From Anaeromassilibacillus sp. An250 (GTDB lineage: Bacteria > Bacillota > Clostridia > Oscillospirales > Acutalibacteraceae), in the NCBI RefSeq assembly GCF_002159845.1, contig NZ_NFJK01000018.1, positions 1 to 64,000 of the forward strand: a stretch of DNA of 64,000 bases, read 5' to 3'. The notes under the pieces are model-generated. The model made no database searches. It saw nothing but the letters and a program-made list of their open reading frames with translations, and had not been told where the DNA came from. This document shows positions 24,948 through 33,832 of the stretch, one piece after another; the first letter of the stretch is position 1, and the number at the start of each line of letters is the position of its first letter. The position numbers and the translations under genes were made by a program.

Positions 24948-27287
24948 TTAGTGCTCCCAAAAGGCAGCCACGGCCTGTTCCAACTCGGGAGCCGAACGCA
25001 CCGTCTGAAAATGCCGCCAATGTGCGGGGAACAAGTTTCGGTAGGATGCGGTGGAAAAGCGGCTGTCGATCAGCAGGACCACTCCGCGGTCCTGCTCGCC
25101 GCGGATCACACGCCCTGCCGCTTGCAAAACCTTGTTCATCCCTGGATATTGATAGGCAAAGGCAAACCCTTCCCCGTTTGTCCGGTCATAGTAAGCGCGC
25201 AGGATCTCCTGCTCTGCGTTCACCTGCGGCAGTCCAACGCCGACGATCGCCGTGCCGATCAACCGCTCCCCGCGCAGATCGATCCCCTCTGCATAAATGC
25301 CGCCCAATACGCAAAACCCCAGCAAGGTCCCTTCCGGCTCCACATCAAAACGGTTGAGGAATTCCATCCGTGCTTCTTCGTCCATACCAGCGGTCTGCAA
25401 AAGGGTTTGCACCTCTGGGTAACGCTCCCGGAAAACACGGTACACTTCGTTCATATAGGAGTAGGACGGGAAATAGGCCAAATAATTTCCCTGCCTCCCC
25501 TGTAACATGGCATAAAGCAATTCCGCGACAGGATGGAGGCTGCGCGCCCGATCCCGATATTTGGTGCTGACCCGGTCGTCGATAAAGAGCCCCAGGTGGG
25601 CCGGATCGAACGGGGAGGGCAGCACATATTTCTTTGTGGTGTCATCCCCGCCGAGCACCGAAGTAAAATAGTCCAACGGGGAAAGTGTGGCAGAAAAGAA
25701 AATGGACGCACGGCCGCGCTGCATCGCCTTGTCCAGCAAGGGCGACGGGTCCAGACAGAGGAGCTTCACTGTTACATCGCTCCCGCTGACCGTCACGTAG
25801 GTGACAAAGTGATCGTCGTAGAGCTCCGCAATCCGCAGAAAAAACAATGCGTCAAAATAGAGCTGCAACAGGAGCGGATCGGTCCGGGAATGGCGGTGCT
25901 CCTCCGCCCACTCCTCCCAGCAAGAAATAAAGCGGTTCAGAGCGGTCAGGAGTTCTTTGGGCGCTTCTTCCTGCGTAAGCGTTCGGGATTCCCCGCACGC
26001 CTTGCGCAGAGTAAGCATCTCGGTGTTCACGGCGCCCAGTGCACGGAAAAGCTTGCGCTCTTCCTTTCCAACGAGCCTCCTTGCCTGCAACACGGTGGAT
26101 TTGTGCAGCGCCGCCGAATACATGTCGCGGGAGCGGTCGACCAGGTTGTGCGCCTCATCCACCAAAAAGACATACTCGCCTGGGCTTTCCCCAAAAAAGC
26201 GCTTCAGATACACCACCGGGTCGAACAGATAATTGTAGTCACCGATGATGGCGTCGCACCAAAGGGCGGCGTCCAAAGAGAGTTCAAACGGGCACACTCG
26301 ATGTTTTTGCGCGCAGGCCTCCACCGCTTCCCGGGTCACCGCCTCGCAATCGTGGACCAGCTCATACAGTGCTTGGTTGGCGCGGTCATAGTAGCCGTTC
26401 GCATAGGGGCAGGCTTCCGGGTTGCAATCCCTCTGTTCCAAAAAGCAGATTTTGTCCTTGGCGGTCAGCGTGATGGTCTTGAGCCGCAAGCCCTGATCCC
26501 GCATCTGGGCAAACGCATCCTCTGCCGCCCTGCGCGTGACCGTCTTAGCGGTCAGATAGAAAATGCGTTCTGCCTTCCCCTCGCCCATCGCTTTGACGGC
26601 TGGGAACAAGGTTGAAACTGTCTTCCCAATGCCGGTCGGAGCCTGACAGAACAGCCGGCCTTTTGCCGCAATGGTTCGATAGACCGCCACCGCCATTTGC
26701 CTCTGCCCGGCGCGGTATGTAGCAAAGGGAAACGCCAACGCCCGGATGGACTGGTCGCGCACCGATGTCCAATCCCGTTGGATGGCCGCCCATTTCTCAT
26801 ATTGATCGAGAAGATCCAGATAAAACGCTTCCAGTTCTTCAGCAGTATACACCCGCTGGAAGCGCCGGATCTCCTCTGTGTCCACCTGAAAATAGGTGAG
26901 CTGTACGGAGATCCGCTCCAGATTCTCTTGCAGGCAATAAAAATAGGCGTAGCACATCGCCTGTCCCCAATGCGCCCGGTTGAAATCCTCTGTAATCATC
27001 GTGAGCGGGGCTCCAGTCGTCTTGATCTCGTCGACCGTCACCCCAACGGCATCCGTAATCACGCCGTCGGCCCTTCCCTCCACCCGATAGAGAAATGCAT
27101 GGCGCTCCGTCTGCTGGGAAAGGAACACCTCTGCGCGGTACGACGGTCCTCCCGCCTTTTGCAGGCGGCGATGAATGCGCGCTCCCTCGCTGGCCCGGTC
27201 TATACCGCCGAACCGGTTGCCCAAGCTGCCGCTCTGCAACAAAAACTCCGCCAGCTTTTTGACCGAGATGCGAATCTCATAGGCCAT
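24948..27287 (-). CDS. Rad3/XPD-type DNA helicase with N-terminal PD-(D/E)XK-like domain
   Basis: A 779-residue superfamily 2 helicase related to DinG and XPD. Residues about 1-180 resemble a RecB/Cas4-type nuclease: Asp74 in EGRADGV and E87-x-K89 in VDEIKTT match the PD-(D/E)XK core. The helicase part has the P-loop FCQAPTGIGKT (about 213-223), a cysteine cluster (CFLEQRDCNPEACPYA and a further CPF) suited to an iron-sulfur cluster, the VDEAHNLVDR box and the C-terminal VLGGIYAEGIDLRGERL and GRVIRGEQDRG. It probably unwinds damaged DNA or RNA-DNA hybrids. The ATG at 27287 follows AAGGAGGGAG. Confidence 0.85.
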   Translation of the reverse strand: MAYEIRISVKKLAEFLLQSGSLGNRFGGIDRASEGARIHRRLQKAGGPSYRAEVFLSQQTERHAFLYRVEGRADGVITDAVGVTVDEIKTTGAPLTMITEDFNRAHWGQAMCYAYFYCLQENLERISVQLTYFQVDTEEIRRFQRVYTAEELEAFYLDLLDQYEKWAAIQRDWTSVRDQSIRALAFPFATYRAGQRQMAVAVYRTIAAKGRLFCQAPTGIGKTVSTLFPAVKAMGEGKAERIFYLTAKTVTRRAAEDAFAQMRDQGLRLKTITLTAKDKICFLEQRDCNPEACPYANGYYDRANQALYELVHDCEAVTREAVEACAQKHRVCPFELSLDAALWCDAIIGDYNYLFDPVVYLKRFFGESPGEYVFLVDEAHNLVDRSRDMYSAALHKSTVLQARRLVGKEERKLFRALGAVNTEMLTLRKACGESRTLTQEEAPKELLTALNRFISCWEEWAEEHRHSRTDPLLLQLYFDALFFLRIAELYDDHFVTYVTVSGSDVTVKLLCLDPSPLLDKAMQRGRASIFFSATLSPLDYFTSVLGGDDTTKKYVLPSPFDPAHLGLFIDDRVSTKYRDRARSLHPVAELLYAMLQGRQGNYLAYFPSYSYMNEVYRVFRERYPEVQTLLQTAGMDEEARMEFLNRFDVEPEGTLLGFCVLGGIYAEGIDLRGERLIGTAIVGVGLPQVNAEQEILRAYYDRTNGEGFAFAYQYPGMNKVLQAAGRVIRGEQDRGVVLLIDSRFSTASYRNLFPAHWRHFQTVRSAPELEQAVAAFWEH

Positions 27288-27322
27288 CGGTCTCCCTCCT
27301 TCGTCCGCTGTACCAAAGCACA

Positions 27323-27351
27323 AGGCTGGCGCCGTTGGGACGGGCCAGCCT
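27323..27351. other. hairpin between the HD hydrolase and helicase genes
   Basis: AGGCTGGC (27323-27330) pairs with GCCAGCCT (27344-27351). There is no clear T-run, so its role as terminator or mRNA spacer is open. It is the only structure in the gap between the two genes. Confidence 0.4.
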
Positions 27352-27384
27352 AAGACAAATTCAAAATATTTTTATCAAAAATAG

Positions 27385-28059
27385 TTACAACAGGCGTGTA
27401 TCGTTGATAATCAGCTCAAATTGCAGGTTCAAAAACTGCGCCGCCTGCCGGCAAAGCACCATGCGGGTCAAAAAGATCTCGAAGTATTCCATCACCGGGC
27501 AAATCGTGGTATCAATCACAATATTCAATACGGCGGTGCGGTTTTCCGGGTCAATTTCCATCGCAGAGCGTTCCACCGCATAATTGACGCGGTCGTGGAT
27601 GTCCGCAGCCACGGTCCCTTTATCGCGCACGCGTGAACGCCGCACATCGCTTTTGTCGGAGAGGATCAACGCCGCCGCGATGGGGTTCACTGCCGCGGCG
27701 GTTCCTTCGTCGTGGTTGCCGATCGCCGCCACCACCAAGGCGATCTCCGCTGGGTCCATTTGCAGTTTGTTCAGGATGGTAAATGCCATCAACGCGCCGC
27801 TCTGCGCATGGTCGGAGCGGTTTACTACGTTGCCAATATCGTGCATATAGCCGGCAATCGCCGCCAGCTCGCAGGTTCTTGCATCATATCCTAAGCTTTG
27901 CAATATCTGCCTGGCAACATCCGAACTGCGTTTTGCATGGGCTAGGCCGTGCTCTGTAAAGCCAATAACGCCAAGGTTATCATTTCCATTTTTGATATAT
28001 GCGTTGACCTCTTCGCTTTTCCAAATCTCTTCAAAGGTCACTGTCCGATATGTTTCCAT
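27385..28059 (-). CDS. HD-domain phosphohydrolase
   Basis: A 224-residue protein with a full HD signature: H in TEHGLAHAKRSSDVAR, the HD pair in GYMHDIGNVVNRSDHAQ, and a further H-D in IGNHDEGTAAAV. This is the pattern of metal-dependent phosphohydrolases acting on nucleotides or cyclic dinucleotides; the substrate cannot be told from sequence. It lies 18 bases after pepV and probably shares its transcript. Confidence 0.85.
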   Translation of the reverse strand: METYRTVTFEEIWKSEEVNAYIKNGNDNLGVIGFTEHGLAHAKRSSDVARQILQSLGYDARTCELAAIAGYMHDIGNVVNRSDHAQSGALMAFTILNKLQMDPAEIALVVAAIGNHDEGTAAAVNPIAAALILSDKSDVRRSRVRDKGTVAADIHDRVNYAVERSAMEIDPENRTAVLNIVIDTTICPVMEYFEIFLTRMVLCRQAAQFLNLQFELIINDTRLL

Positions 28060-28077
28060 AAATGGCCTCCCCCGGAC

Positions 28078-29457
28078 TCAATCATCCACCGCCATATGAT
28101 ACATTGCTTCCAGACAGATCTGTGCGTGGAGCATGAACCGGTCGATGTCAATATTTTCATTCGTATTGTGCAAGCGGCGGTCCGGCTCATCCGGGAAGAA
28201 TGGCCCAAAAGCAACCCCTTTTCCGCCCAGTTCACGCGCGTAGGTCCCTCCACCGGTGGAATAGAGCGGCGCGGGTTCGCCTATGAATGCCTTATAAGCG
28301 TTCTGCAAAAGGGCGATAAACGGACGGTCGGCAGGCAGGAACAGCGGCTTCATATGGCCGCCCTCCTCGGAAAACACATCCTCTGCCCGCGCGGTCTTCT
28401 GAATCGTTTCGATGATTGCAGACCCGTCCGACGTCACAGGATAGCGGATGTCGATGGCGGCCGTACACAGGGATGCATCCGCGTGTACCAGCCCCAAGTT
28501 CAGCGTCAACGGGCCGGACTCGTCGTCCTGTTGCCTAATTCCCATAGAGGCTCCGTCCAGCTCCACGCCAATATGTTTTTGGAGGAAGGCCGGAAGCGTG
28601 CCCATTTGTTCCTCCGTGAACACTTCAAAAAGCAACGCCAATAGATGGGAAGCCGCGTTAAAGCCCTCCTGCGGCTGCATCGCATGAGACGCCGTCCCCT
28701 CCGAGGTAATGCGTGCGCCCTCGTCCGTCTCTTCCAAAGTAAAACGCCCTTCCATAGAAACCATCGCCGTGCGCAAACGTTCCCGTTCATCTCTGGTACA
28801 GGCCAACTCCGCACAGGCGCCGGCCGGCACCGCATTGACCACAGTCCCTGCGGTAAAGCTTTTCAACACCGTAGAATCGTTCGGCGCAGAGAAATTCATG
28901 CGCAGGATACCCTTCTCCCGGTTGCACACGCCGTACTCTGAGTCCGGTGTAAAGCCCATCACCGGCATGGGTTCCTTTTCAAAGTAGCGCTCCAGATCGT
29001 CGCTTCCCGTCTCCTCGCCAGCGCCGAAAATCGTACGGATGCGGCGCTTTGTCGGAACCTGCTCGTCCTGCAAAACCTTCAGGCAATACAGCGATACGAT
29101 GGCCGCCCCTTTGTCGTCCGCCACGCCGCGGCCAAAATATTGGTTGCCAATTTTGGTCATAACGAATGGGTCGGTCTCCCAACCGTCCCCCGCCGGGACA
29201 ACGTCTACATGGGAAAGCACAGCTGCAATCTCCTCACCCTGGCCGTACTCCGCGTGGCCGGCATAATTTCCGACATTTTGCGTGGAGAATCCGAGCTTCT
29301 CCGCAATCTCCAAAATGCATTGCAAAGCTTGTGCTGGCGCGGTCCCAAAGGGCTTCCCCGGTTCCGCTTCCCCTCGCACGGAAGGGATTGCAATCAGCTT
29401 GGCCAAGTCCGCAAAGATTTGATCCTGATACTTTAAAATTTTATTTCCGAAATACAA
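28078..29457 (-). CDS. pepV: Sapep/PepV-family metallo-dipeptidase
   Basis: A 459-residue M20 peptidase of the PepV/Sapep group, which cleaves dipeptides in the cytoplasm. Metal and catalytic motifs: LSHVDVVPAGDGW (His and Asp), GRGVADDKGAAI (bridging Asp), GAGEETGSDD (Glu pair) and the C-terminal STGGGTYARELGGKGVAFGP. The start is TTG at 29457 behind AAAGGAAG; no in-frame ATG fits better and the protein then begins where family members do (ILKYQDQIFADLAKLIAIPSV). A roughly 190-base leader precedes it. Confidence 0.87.
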   Translation of the reverse strand: MYFGNKILKYQDQIFADLAKLIAIPSVRGEAEPGKPFGTAPAQALQCILEIAEKLGFSTQNVGNYAGHAEYGQGEEIAAVLSHVDVVPAGDGWETDPFVMTKIGNQYFGRGVADDKGAAIVSLYCLKVLQDEQVPTKRRIRTIFGAGEETGSDDLERYFEKEPMPVMGFTPDSEYGVCNREKGILRMNFSAPNDSTVLKSFTAGTVVNAVPAGACAELACTRDERERLRTAMVSMEGRFTLEETDEGARITSEGTASHAMQPQEGFNAASHLLALLFEVFTEEQMGTLPAFLQKHIGVELDGASMGIRQQDDESGPLTLNLGLVHADASLCTAAIDIRYPVTSDGSAIIETIQKTARAEDVFSEEGGHMKPLFLPADRPFIALLQNAYKAFIGEPAPLYSTGGGTYARELGGKGVAFGPFFPDEPDRRLHNTNENIDIDRFMLHAQICLEAMYHMAVDD

Positions 29458-29489
29458 TTTTGTTCTCTTCCTTTCAACTGTATTTGAGG

Positions 29490-29576
29490 TTATCCTACCA
29501 ATTGTACTGGAACAAAACGCTGGACAGCCTCCCTCTTAAACAGAAAACACGTTACCATTTTCTGCATATGGTTCAT
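29490..29576 (-). CDS. candidate 28-residue leader ORF upstream of pepV
   Basis: ATG at 29576, five bases after an AGGA, open for 28 codons and ending at a TAA 33 bases before the pepV TTG. The peptide begins MNHMQKMVTCFLF. It lies inside the pepV leader. No homology is recognised; it may be chance, but its position and site allow a leader-peptide role. Confidence 0.25.
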   Translation of the reverse strand: MNHMQKMVTCFLFKREAVQRFVPVQLVG

Positions 29577-29643
29577 TCTTTTCCTAGGCATCCAGACGGC
29601 GGCAACCTTTTCCAACATTGGCTTCCGCTTATGCCGTGAGGTT

Positions 29644-29672
29644 ATTATACCACAAATCTTTCCCAATAAAAT
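29644..29672 (-). promoter_or_regulatory. probable extended -10 promoter of pepV
   Basis: Minus-strand TGGTATAAT (-10 at 29649-29644 with the TGn extension). No good -35 hexamer is seen at 17 bases. About 185 bases of leader follow before the pepV start. Confidence 0.5.
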
Positions 29673-29755
29673 AGGAGAAAAACGACTTTCCTACCAGCAT
29701 TTGTTAAAAGAAATTTAGAAGTATCCCATCTTGCAAAGAAACTGGGAATCCTATA

Positions 29756-29784
29756 TTGCTGAGAAGGCAAAGATTTGCTATAAT
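29756..29784 (+). promoter_or_regulatory. promoter of the ppx-ppk1 operon
   Basis: TTGCTG at 29756-29761, 17 bases, TATAAT at 29779-29784. The leader to the ppx-like start is about 135 bases. With the pepV leader on the other strand this accounts for most of the 470-base gap at 29458-29928. Confidence 0.72.
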
Positions 29785-29928
29785 AAAGTATAAAACATCG
29801 ATGAGATTTTCAAATTTCCCGTGCAAGACGCTGGAACCGATTCTCACTACTATGGAGCATAAAATTCCATGCATTTCCACATCGAATTGTAATTTCATCC
29901 GTTTGAAAAATAAGTAGGTGGTGTACAG

Positions 29929-31482
29929 ATGAACAAAAAGAAGGGCGGAAAAATTGCTGCTGTGATCGACATTGGGTCCAATCTGTTGAAAATGCGGATC
30001 TGCCAGCTCCGTAAAGGGGAGATCGTCACCCTTGACCGCCTGCAATATCCACTTAATCTTGGACATGAGGTCTTTACTGGAGGAAAAATCAGTTTTGAAA
30101 GCCTGCGGGAGCTGTCCAGCATTTTGCATGGATACAGCGATATCATGGCGGAATATGGTGTAGACCAATATAAAGTGGTCGCTACCACCGCCCTGCGGGA
30201 AGCCAAAAATAGGGCCTACGTTTTGGATCAGCTCAAAATTCAAAACGACATGACTGTGGAAGTCTTAGAAGATAGCCAGGAAAAAACACTGATCTATTCG
30301 GAGATCCTTGCTGGCCTGCAAACGATGGCTCCTCAGAAAATGGGCAACGCATTGATCTCCTATATCGGTGCGGGTACAATCGGCCTATCTGTATTCGACG
30401 GGCAAAATATGGTCTTTTCCCAGAACGTCCCTATGGGCGCGTTAAAACTTCATGATATGCTAGGAAGCATTCAGGAAGAAACCGATTCCTTCTATGTTGT
30501 TGTAAAAGAATACTTAGATTCCATCATCGGCCGCATCCGTCTTCCCCAGCCGGAAGGCGGCTTTGAAAGTCTTGTCCTCACAGGAAACGAGATTGAGCTG
30601 ATCGCTAAGATCTGTGGAATTGAACCGGAAAATGGCCGCTATATCATCAAAGCCAAACAGATCAAAAGCCTCTTCAAGGAGATCCGTTCCCTTTCCAAGG
30701 AAAAGATCAGCGACCGCTTCGGTATCGAAGAGGAGGTTGCAGAGCTTCTCTATTCCGCTTTGGCCATCTATGTGCGTTTGATGCAGTTTGTCAAAGCGGA
30801 TCATATCATCGCGCCTAAGGTAGACCTCTGGTTCGCGTTGATGAAGCAGATGCTGATCCCCAAAAGCGCTAATGAGTATGCAGAACATGTGCGCGTTAAC
30901 GCGCTCTCCTGTGCGCGGGCTATGGCGCGTGTCTATAATGTCAACGAACATCATACAGAAAACATCCGTAAATTTGCGTGCAAAATCTTTGATAAAATGA
31001 AAGGCATGCACGGCTTGGACCGGCGCAAGCGCCTGCTCTTGGAGCTCGCCTCCATCATGCACGACTGCGGCCATTATGTCAACGCAAAGGAGCATCTTTC
31101 CAGTTCCTTTGACCTTTTAAAAAACATCGACCTCTATGGCATGACCGCCGAAGAAATGTTGATTATCGCCTATATCGCACGGTATAACGAATACGATGTC
31201 CCCAATTACGATGGCTTGGAGTTTATCCGCATCCGGGAACCAATCCGGTTGGTCATCTCCAAATTGGTGGCGATCTTCCGCCTGGCCAATGCGCTTGACA
31301 AAGCGCATAAGCAGAAATTGGACGATATTAAGGTCCGGCTGGACAAGAACCGCCTGTTGATTACAGGGGAAAGCAATGAAAACCTCTACTTGGAAAAATG
31401 GGCTTTCGAACAGACAGCCCCCTTCTTTAAAGAGGTGTTCGGAATCAATCCGGAATTGACCATCAAATCGACCATGATTTGA
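29929..31482 (+). CDS. ppx: Ppx/GppA-family phosphatase with C-terminal HD-like domain
   Basis: A 517-residue protein. The N-terminal half is an ASKHA-fold Ppx/GppA domain: IAAVIDIGSNLLKMRI (phosphate loop 1), VVATTALREAKNR, and ALISYIGAGTIGLSVF, where the usual EIGGGS loop reads YIGAGT and lacks the acidic residue. The C-terminal half has LASIMHDCGHYVN, an HD-type motif as in long exopolyphosphatases. It probably hydrolyses polyphosphate or pppGpp. It lies 58 bases upstream of ppk1, giving a polyphosphate breakdown/synthesis pair. The ATG has only a weak GTAGGTGG site. Confidence 0.82.
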   Translation: MNKKKGGKIAAVIDIGSNLLKMRICQLRKGEIVTLDRLQYPLNLGHEVFTGGKISFESLRELSSILHGYSDIMAEYGVDQYKVVATTALREAKNRAYVLDQLKIQNDMTVEVLEDSQEKTLIYSEILAGLQTMAPQKMGNALISYIGAGTIGLSVFDGQNMVFSQNVPMGALKLHDMLGSIQEETDSFYVVVKEYLDSIIGRIRLPQPEGGFESLVLTGNEIELIAKICGIEPENGRYIIKAKQIKSLFKEIRSLSKEKISDRFGIEEEVAELLYSALAIYVRLMQFVKADHIIAPKVDLWFALMKQMLIPKSANEYAEHVRVNALSCARAMARVYNVNEHHTENIRKFACKIFDKMKGMHGLDRRKRLLLELASIMHDCGHYVNAKEHLSSSFDLLKNIDLYGMTAEEMLIIAYIARYNEYDVPNYDGLEFIRIREPIRLVISKLVAIFRLANALDKAHKQKLDDIKVRLDKNRLLITGESNENLYLEKWAFEQTAPFFKEVFGINPELTIKSTMI

Positions 31483-31540
31483 GCGGTTCCCCCCGTCGTT
31501 TACCGAGGGGTAAATACTATTAAAAAGGCTGCGTGGTTAT

Positions 31541-33667
31541 ATGATTGAAAAAAATGAAAAAATGGAAAAGCAGCAGCTTCCCTTTATCAACCGGGAACTG
31601 AGCTGGATGGATTTTAACGCCCGTGTCCTGGAAGAAGCCTTTGAAAAGGAAAATCCCGTCATGGAGCGCATCCGGTTTTTGTCGATCACTGCTTCGAACC
31701 TTGACGAGTTTTTCATGGTGCGTGTCGCTGGGGTAAAAGAACAGGTGGAATCCGGTTACAACCGTGCGGACTTCTCCGGCCTCACCCCTGCGAAGTTGCT
31801 TCCCCAATTGAATACGAAGATTTATGGATTTACAGAGCGCCAGTACTCCTGTTTACACCGTTCCATTGTCCCTGCTCTGAAAAAGAACGGCATTATGTTT
31901 GTTACGCCGGATCAAATGAGTGAAAAACAGACGGCGTTCATTTCCGACTATTTTGATAAGGTCCTCTTCCCTGTGCTCACTCCTTTGGCGGTGGACCGCA
32001 GCCGTCCGTTCCCGTTCCTGGCGAACAAAAGCCTGAATTTAGCGGTTCGTTTGAAAAGCAAAAAATCTGAGGAATCCTATTTTGCGGTCGTGCAGGTTCC
32101 GGGTATTCTTTCCAGGTTTTTAGAAGTCCCCAGTGAAGAGGGGCGCGTGTTTGTCCTGTTGGAGGATGTGATTACCTATAAGCTGGAATCGCTGTTTGAG
32201 CTCAATGAGATTCAAGCGAGCTGCCCGTTCCGCATCACCCGCGATTCCGATTTGGAGATCGATGAAGAGGCGGACGACCTGCTCAGTGAGATTGTAAAAT
32301 CCATCAAGCGGCGCAAACGCGGTAAGCCTGTCCGCCTGGAATTGCTCCAGCGCTGCGATAAGGAGACAAAAGAGTTCCTGATCGAAATGCTGGAGATCCA
32401 TAAGAGCGAAATCTACGAAGTCCCTGGTCCGCTGGATCTGACCTTCCTCTCGAAATTTGCCAATCTCTCCGGTTGTGAGCATCTTTGCTTCAAGCCCATC
32501 AAGCCGGTCTACCCGCCCGCAGCGTTCTGGGGCTACAGCGATATGTTCGAAGCGATCCGGGATAAGGACCGCATGGTCCATCACCCGTATGAGAGCTTCG
32601 AATGCGTGGTGGATTTTGTACGGCAGGCAGCCGAGGACGAAAATGTGCTGGCCATCAAGCAGACCTTATACCGTGTGAGCGGGCATTCCCCGATTGTCGC
32701 CGCCTTGATCCGCGCTGCTGAAAATGGGAAGCAGGTCACGGTTTTGGTGGAATTGAAGGCCCGTTTTGATGAGGAAAACAATATCCTCTGGGCAAAGAAG
32801 CTGGAAGAAGCCGGGTGCCATGTCATCTACGGCTTGGCAGGCCTGAAGACGCACTGCAAGATTCTCCTGGTCGTGCGCCGGGACGAGGACGGCATCCGCC
32901 GGTATCTCCACATGGCGACCGGCAATTACAACGATTCGACCGCCAAAATCTATACCGACATCGGCGTCTTTACCTGCAAAGAGCCATTCGGCAGGGATGC
33001 CTCTTCCCTGTTTAATGTATTGACCGGCTACTCTTTGCCCCCGGATTACAACAAATTCGCAGTCGCCCCCCACGGCCTGCGGGAATTCTTTGTTCGAATG
33101 ATTCAAAAGGAAATCGCCAATGCGCAGGCTGGCCTGCCCTGTGGCATCACAGCCAAGGTCAACTCCCTAGTCGATCCAGAGATTATCGAGTTGCTTTATC
33201 AGGCTTCGCAAGCCAATGTTCCGATCCGCTTGATTGTTCGCGGTATCTGCTGTTTGGTGCCAGGGCTTCCGGGTGTCAGCGAGAATATTACGGTAATCAG
33301 TATTGTGGGCCAGCTCTTAGAGCACAGCCGTATTTTCAAATTTGAAAACGCCGGGAACCCCAAAATTTATATGGGCAGCGCAGACTGGATGCCCCGCAAC
33401 CTGGACCGGCGTGTGGAACTGGTATTCCCCATCGAAGATGAGGATCTGAAAGAACGTGCTTTTGGCATTTTGGAAACGATGTGGAATGACAATATAAATG
33501 CACGTATGCTCCGCTCCGACACCACATATGAGCATATCGACCGGCGCGGAAAGGCCCCACACAATAGCCAGGTAGAATTTTCAATTATGGCACAAAAGGC
33601 TGTGAAAGCCTTGCAGGTACCGGATGCCTCTCAGCCATATAAACCGATTCGCAGTACTGCAGAATAA
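31541..33667 (+). CDS. ppk1: polyphosphate kinase PPK1
   Basis: Reversibly polymerises the gamma-phosphate of ATP into polyphosphate. The 708-residue protein has the PPK1 order: N domain (FINRELSWMDFNARVLEEA, TASNLDEFFMVRVAGVKEQ), head domain, and C1/C2 phospholipase D-like domains with the phosphorylated histidine in LKTHCKILLV followed by YLHMATGNYNDSTAKIYTD, and GSADWMPRNLDRRVE. Length is typical (about 690-720). The start at 31541 has AAAGG about 12 bases upstream. Confidence 0.95.
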   Translation: MIEKNEKMEKQQLPFINRELSWMDFNARVLEEAFEKENPVMERIRFLSITASNLDEFFMVRVAGVKEQVESGYNRADFSGLTPAKLLPQLNTKIYGFTERQYSCLHRSIVPALKKNGIMFVTPDQMSEKQTAFISDYFDKVLFPVLTPLAVDRSRPFPFLANKSLNLAVRLKSKKSEESYFAVVQVPGILSRFLEVPSEEGRVFVLLEDVITYKLESLFELNEIQASCPFRITRDSDLEIDEEADDLLSEIVKSIKRRKRGKPVRLELLQRCDKETKEFLIEMLEIHKSEIYEVPGPLDLTFLSKFANLSGCEHLCFKPIKPVYPPAAFWGYSDMFEAIRDKDRMVHHPYESFECVVDFVRQAAEDENVLAIKQTLYRVSGHSPIVAALIRAAENGKQVTVLVELKARFDEENNILWAKKLEEAGCHVIYGLAGLKTHCKILLVVRRDEDGIRRYLHMATGNYNDSTAKIYTDIGVFTCKEPFGRDASSLFNVLTGYSLPPDYNKFAVAPHGLREFFVRMIQKEIANAQAGLPCGITAKVNSLVDPEIIELLYQASQANVPIRLIVRGICCLVPGLPGVSENITVISIVGQLLEHSRIFKFENAGNPKIYMGSADWMPRNLDRRVELVFPIEDEDLKERAFGILETMWNDNINARMLRSDTTYEHIDRRGKAPHNSQVEFSIMAQKAVKALQVPDASQPYKPIRSTAE

Positions 33668-33776
33668 TACGCTTTATGCGATTCGAAGGATAAACCCGGA
33701 GGTTTTCCGTGTCTCTTCTTGGAAAATCTGCCCGCTCTGTTACAGGTCCGTTTTGACGCGCTATGCCGCAGGAAAG

Positions 33777-33793
33777 AATTCTGCACCAGAATT
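33777..33793. promoter_or_regulatory. dyad upstream of pfkA
   Basis: Perfect palindrome AATTCTG-CAC-CAGAATT, 40 bases before the pfkA start and about 18 bases after a TTGACG that could act as a -35 box. It may be an operator for a regulator of glycolysis; the regulator is unknown. Confidence 0.4.
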
Positions 33794-33832
33794 GGGCGTA
33801 ATTATTATTGATGTAAAAAGGATGTGGCTTTG

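Noticed and set aside
25533-26615. 360-codon open frame on the plus strand opposite the helicase gene
   Set aside because: Shadow of the helicase coding frame; no family resemblance and no start signals.
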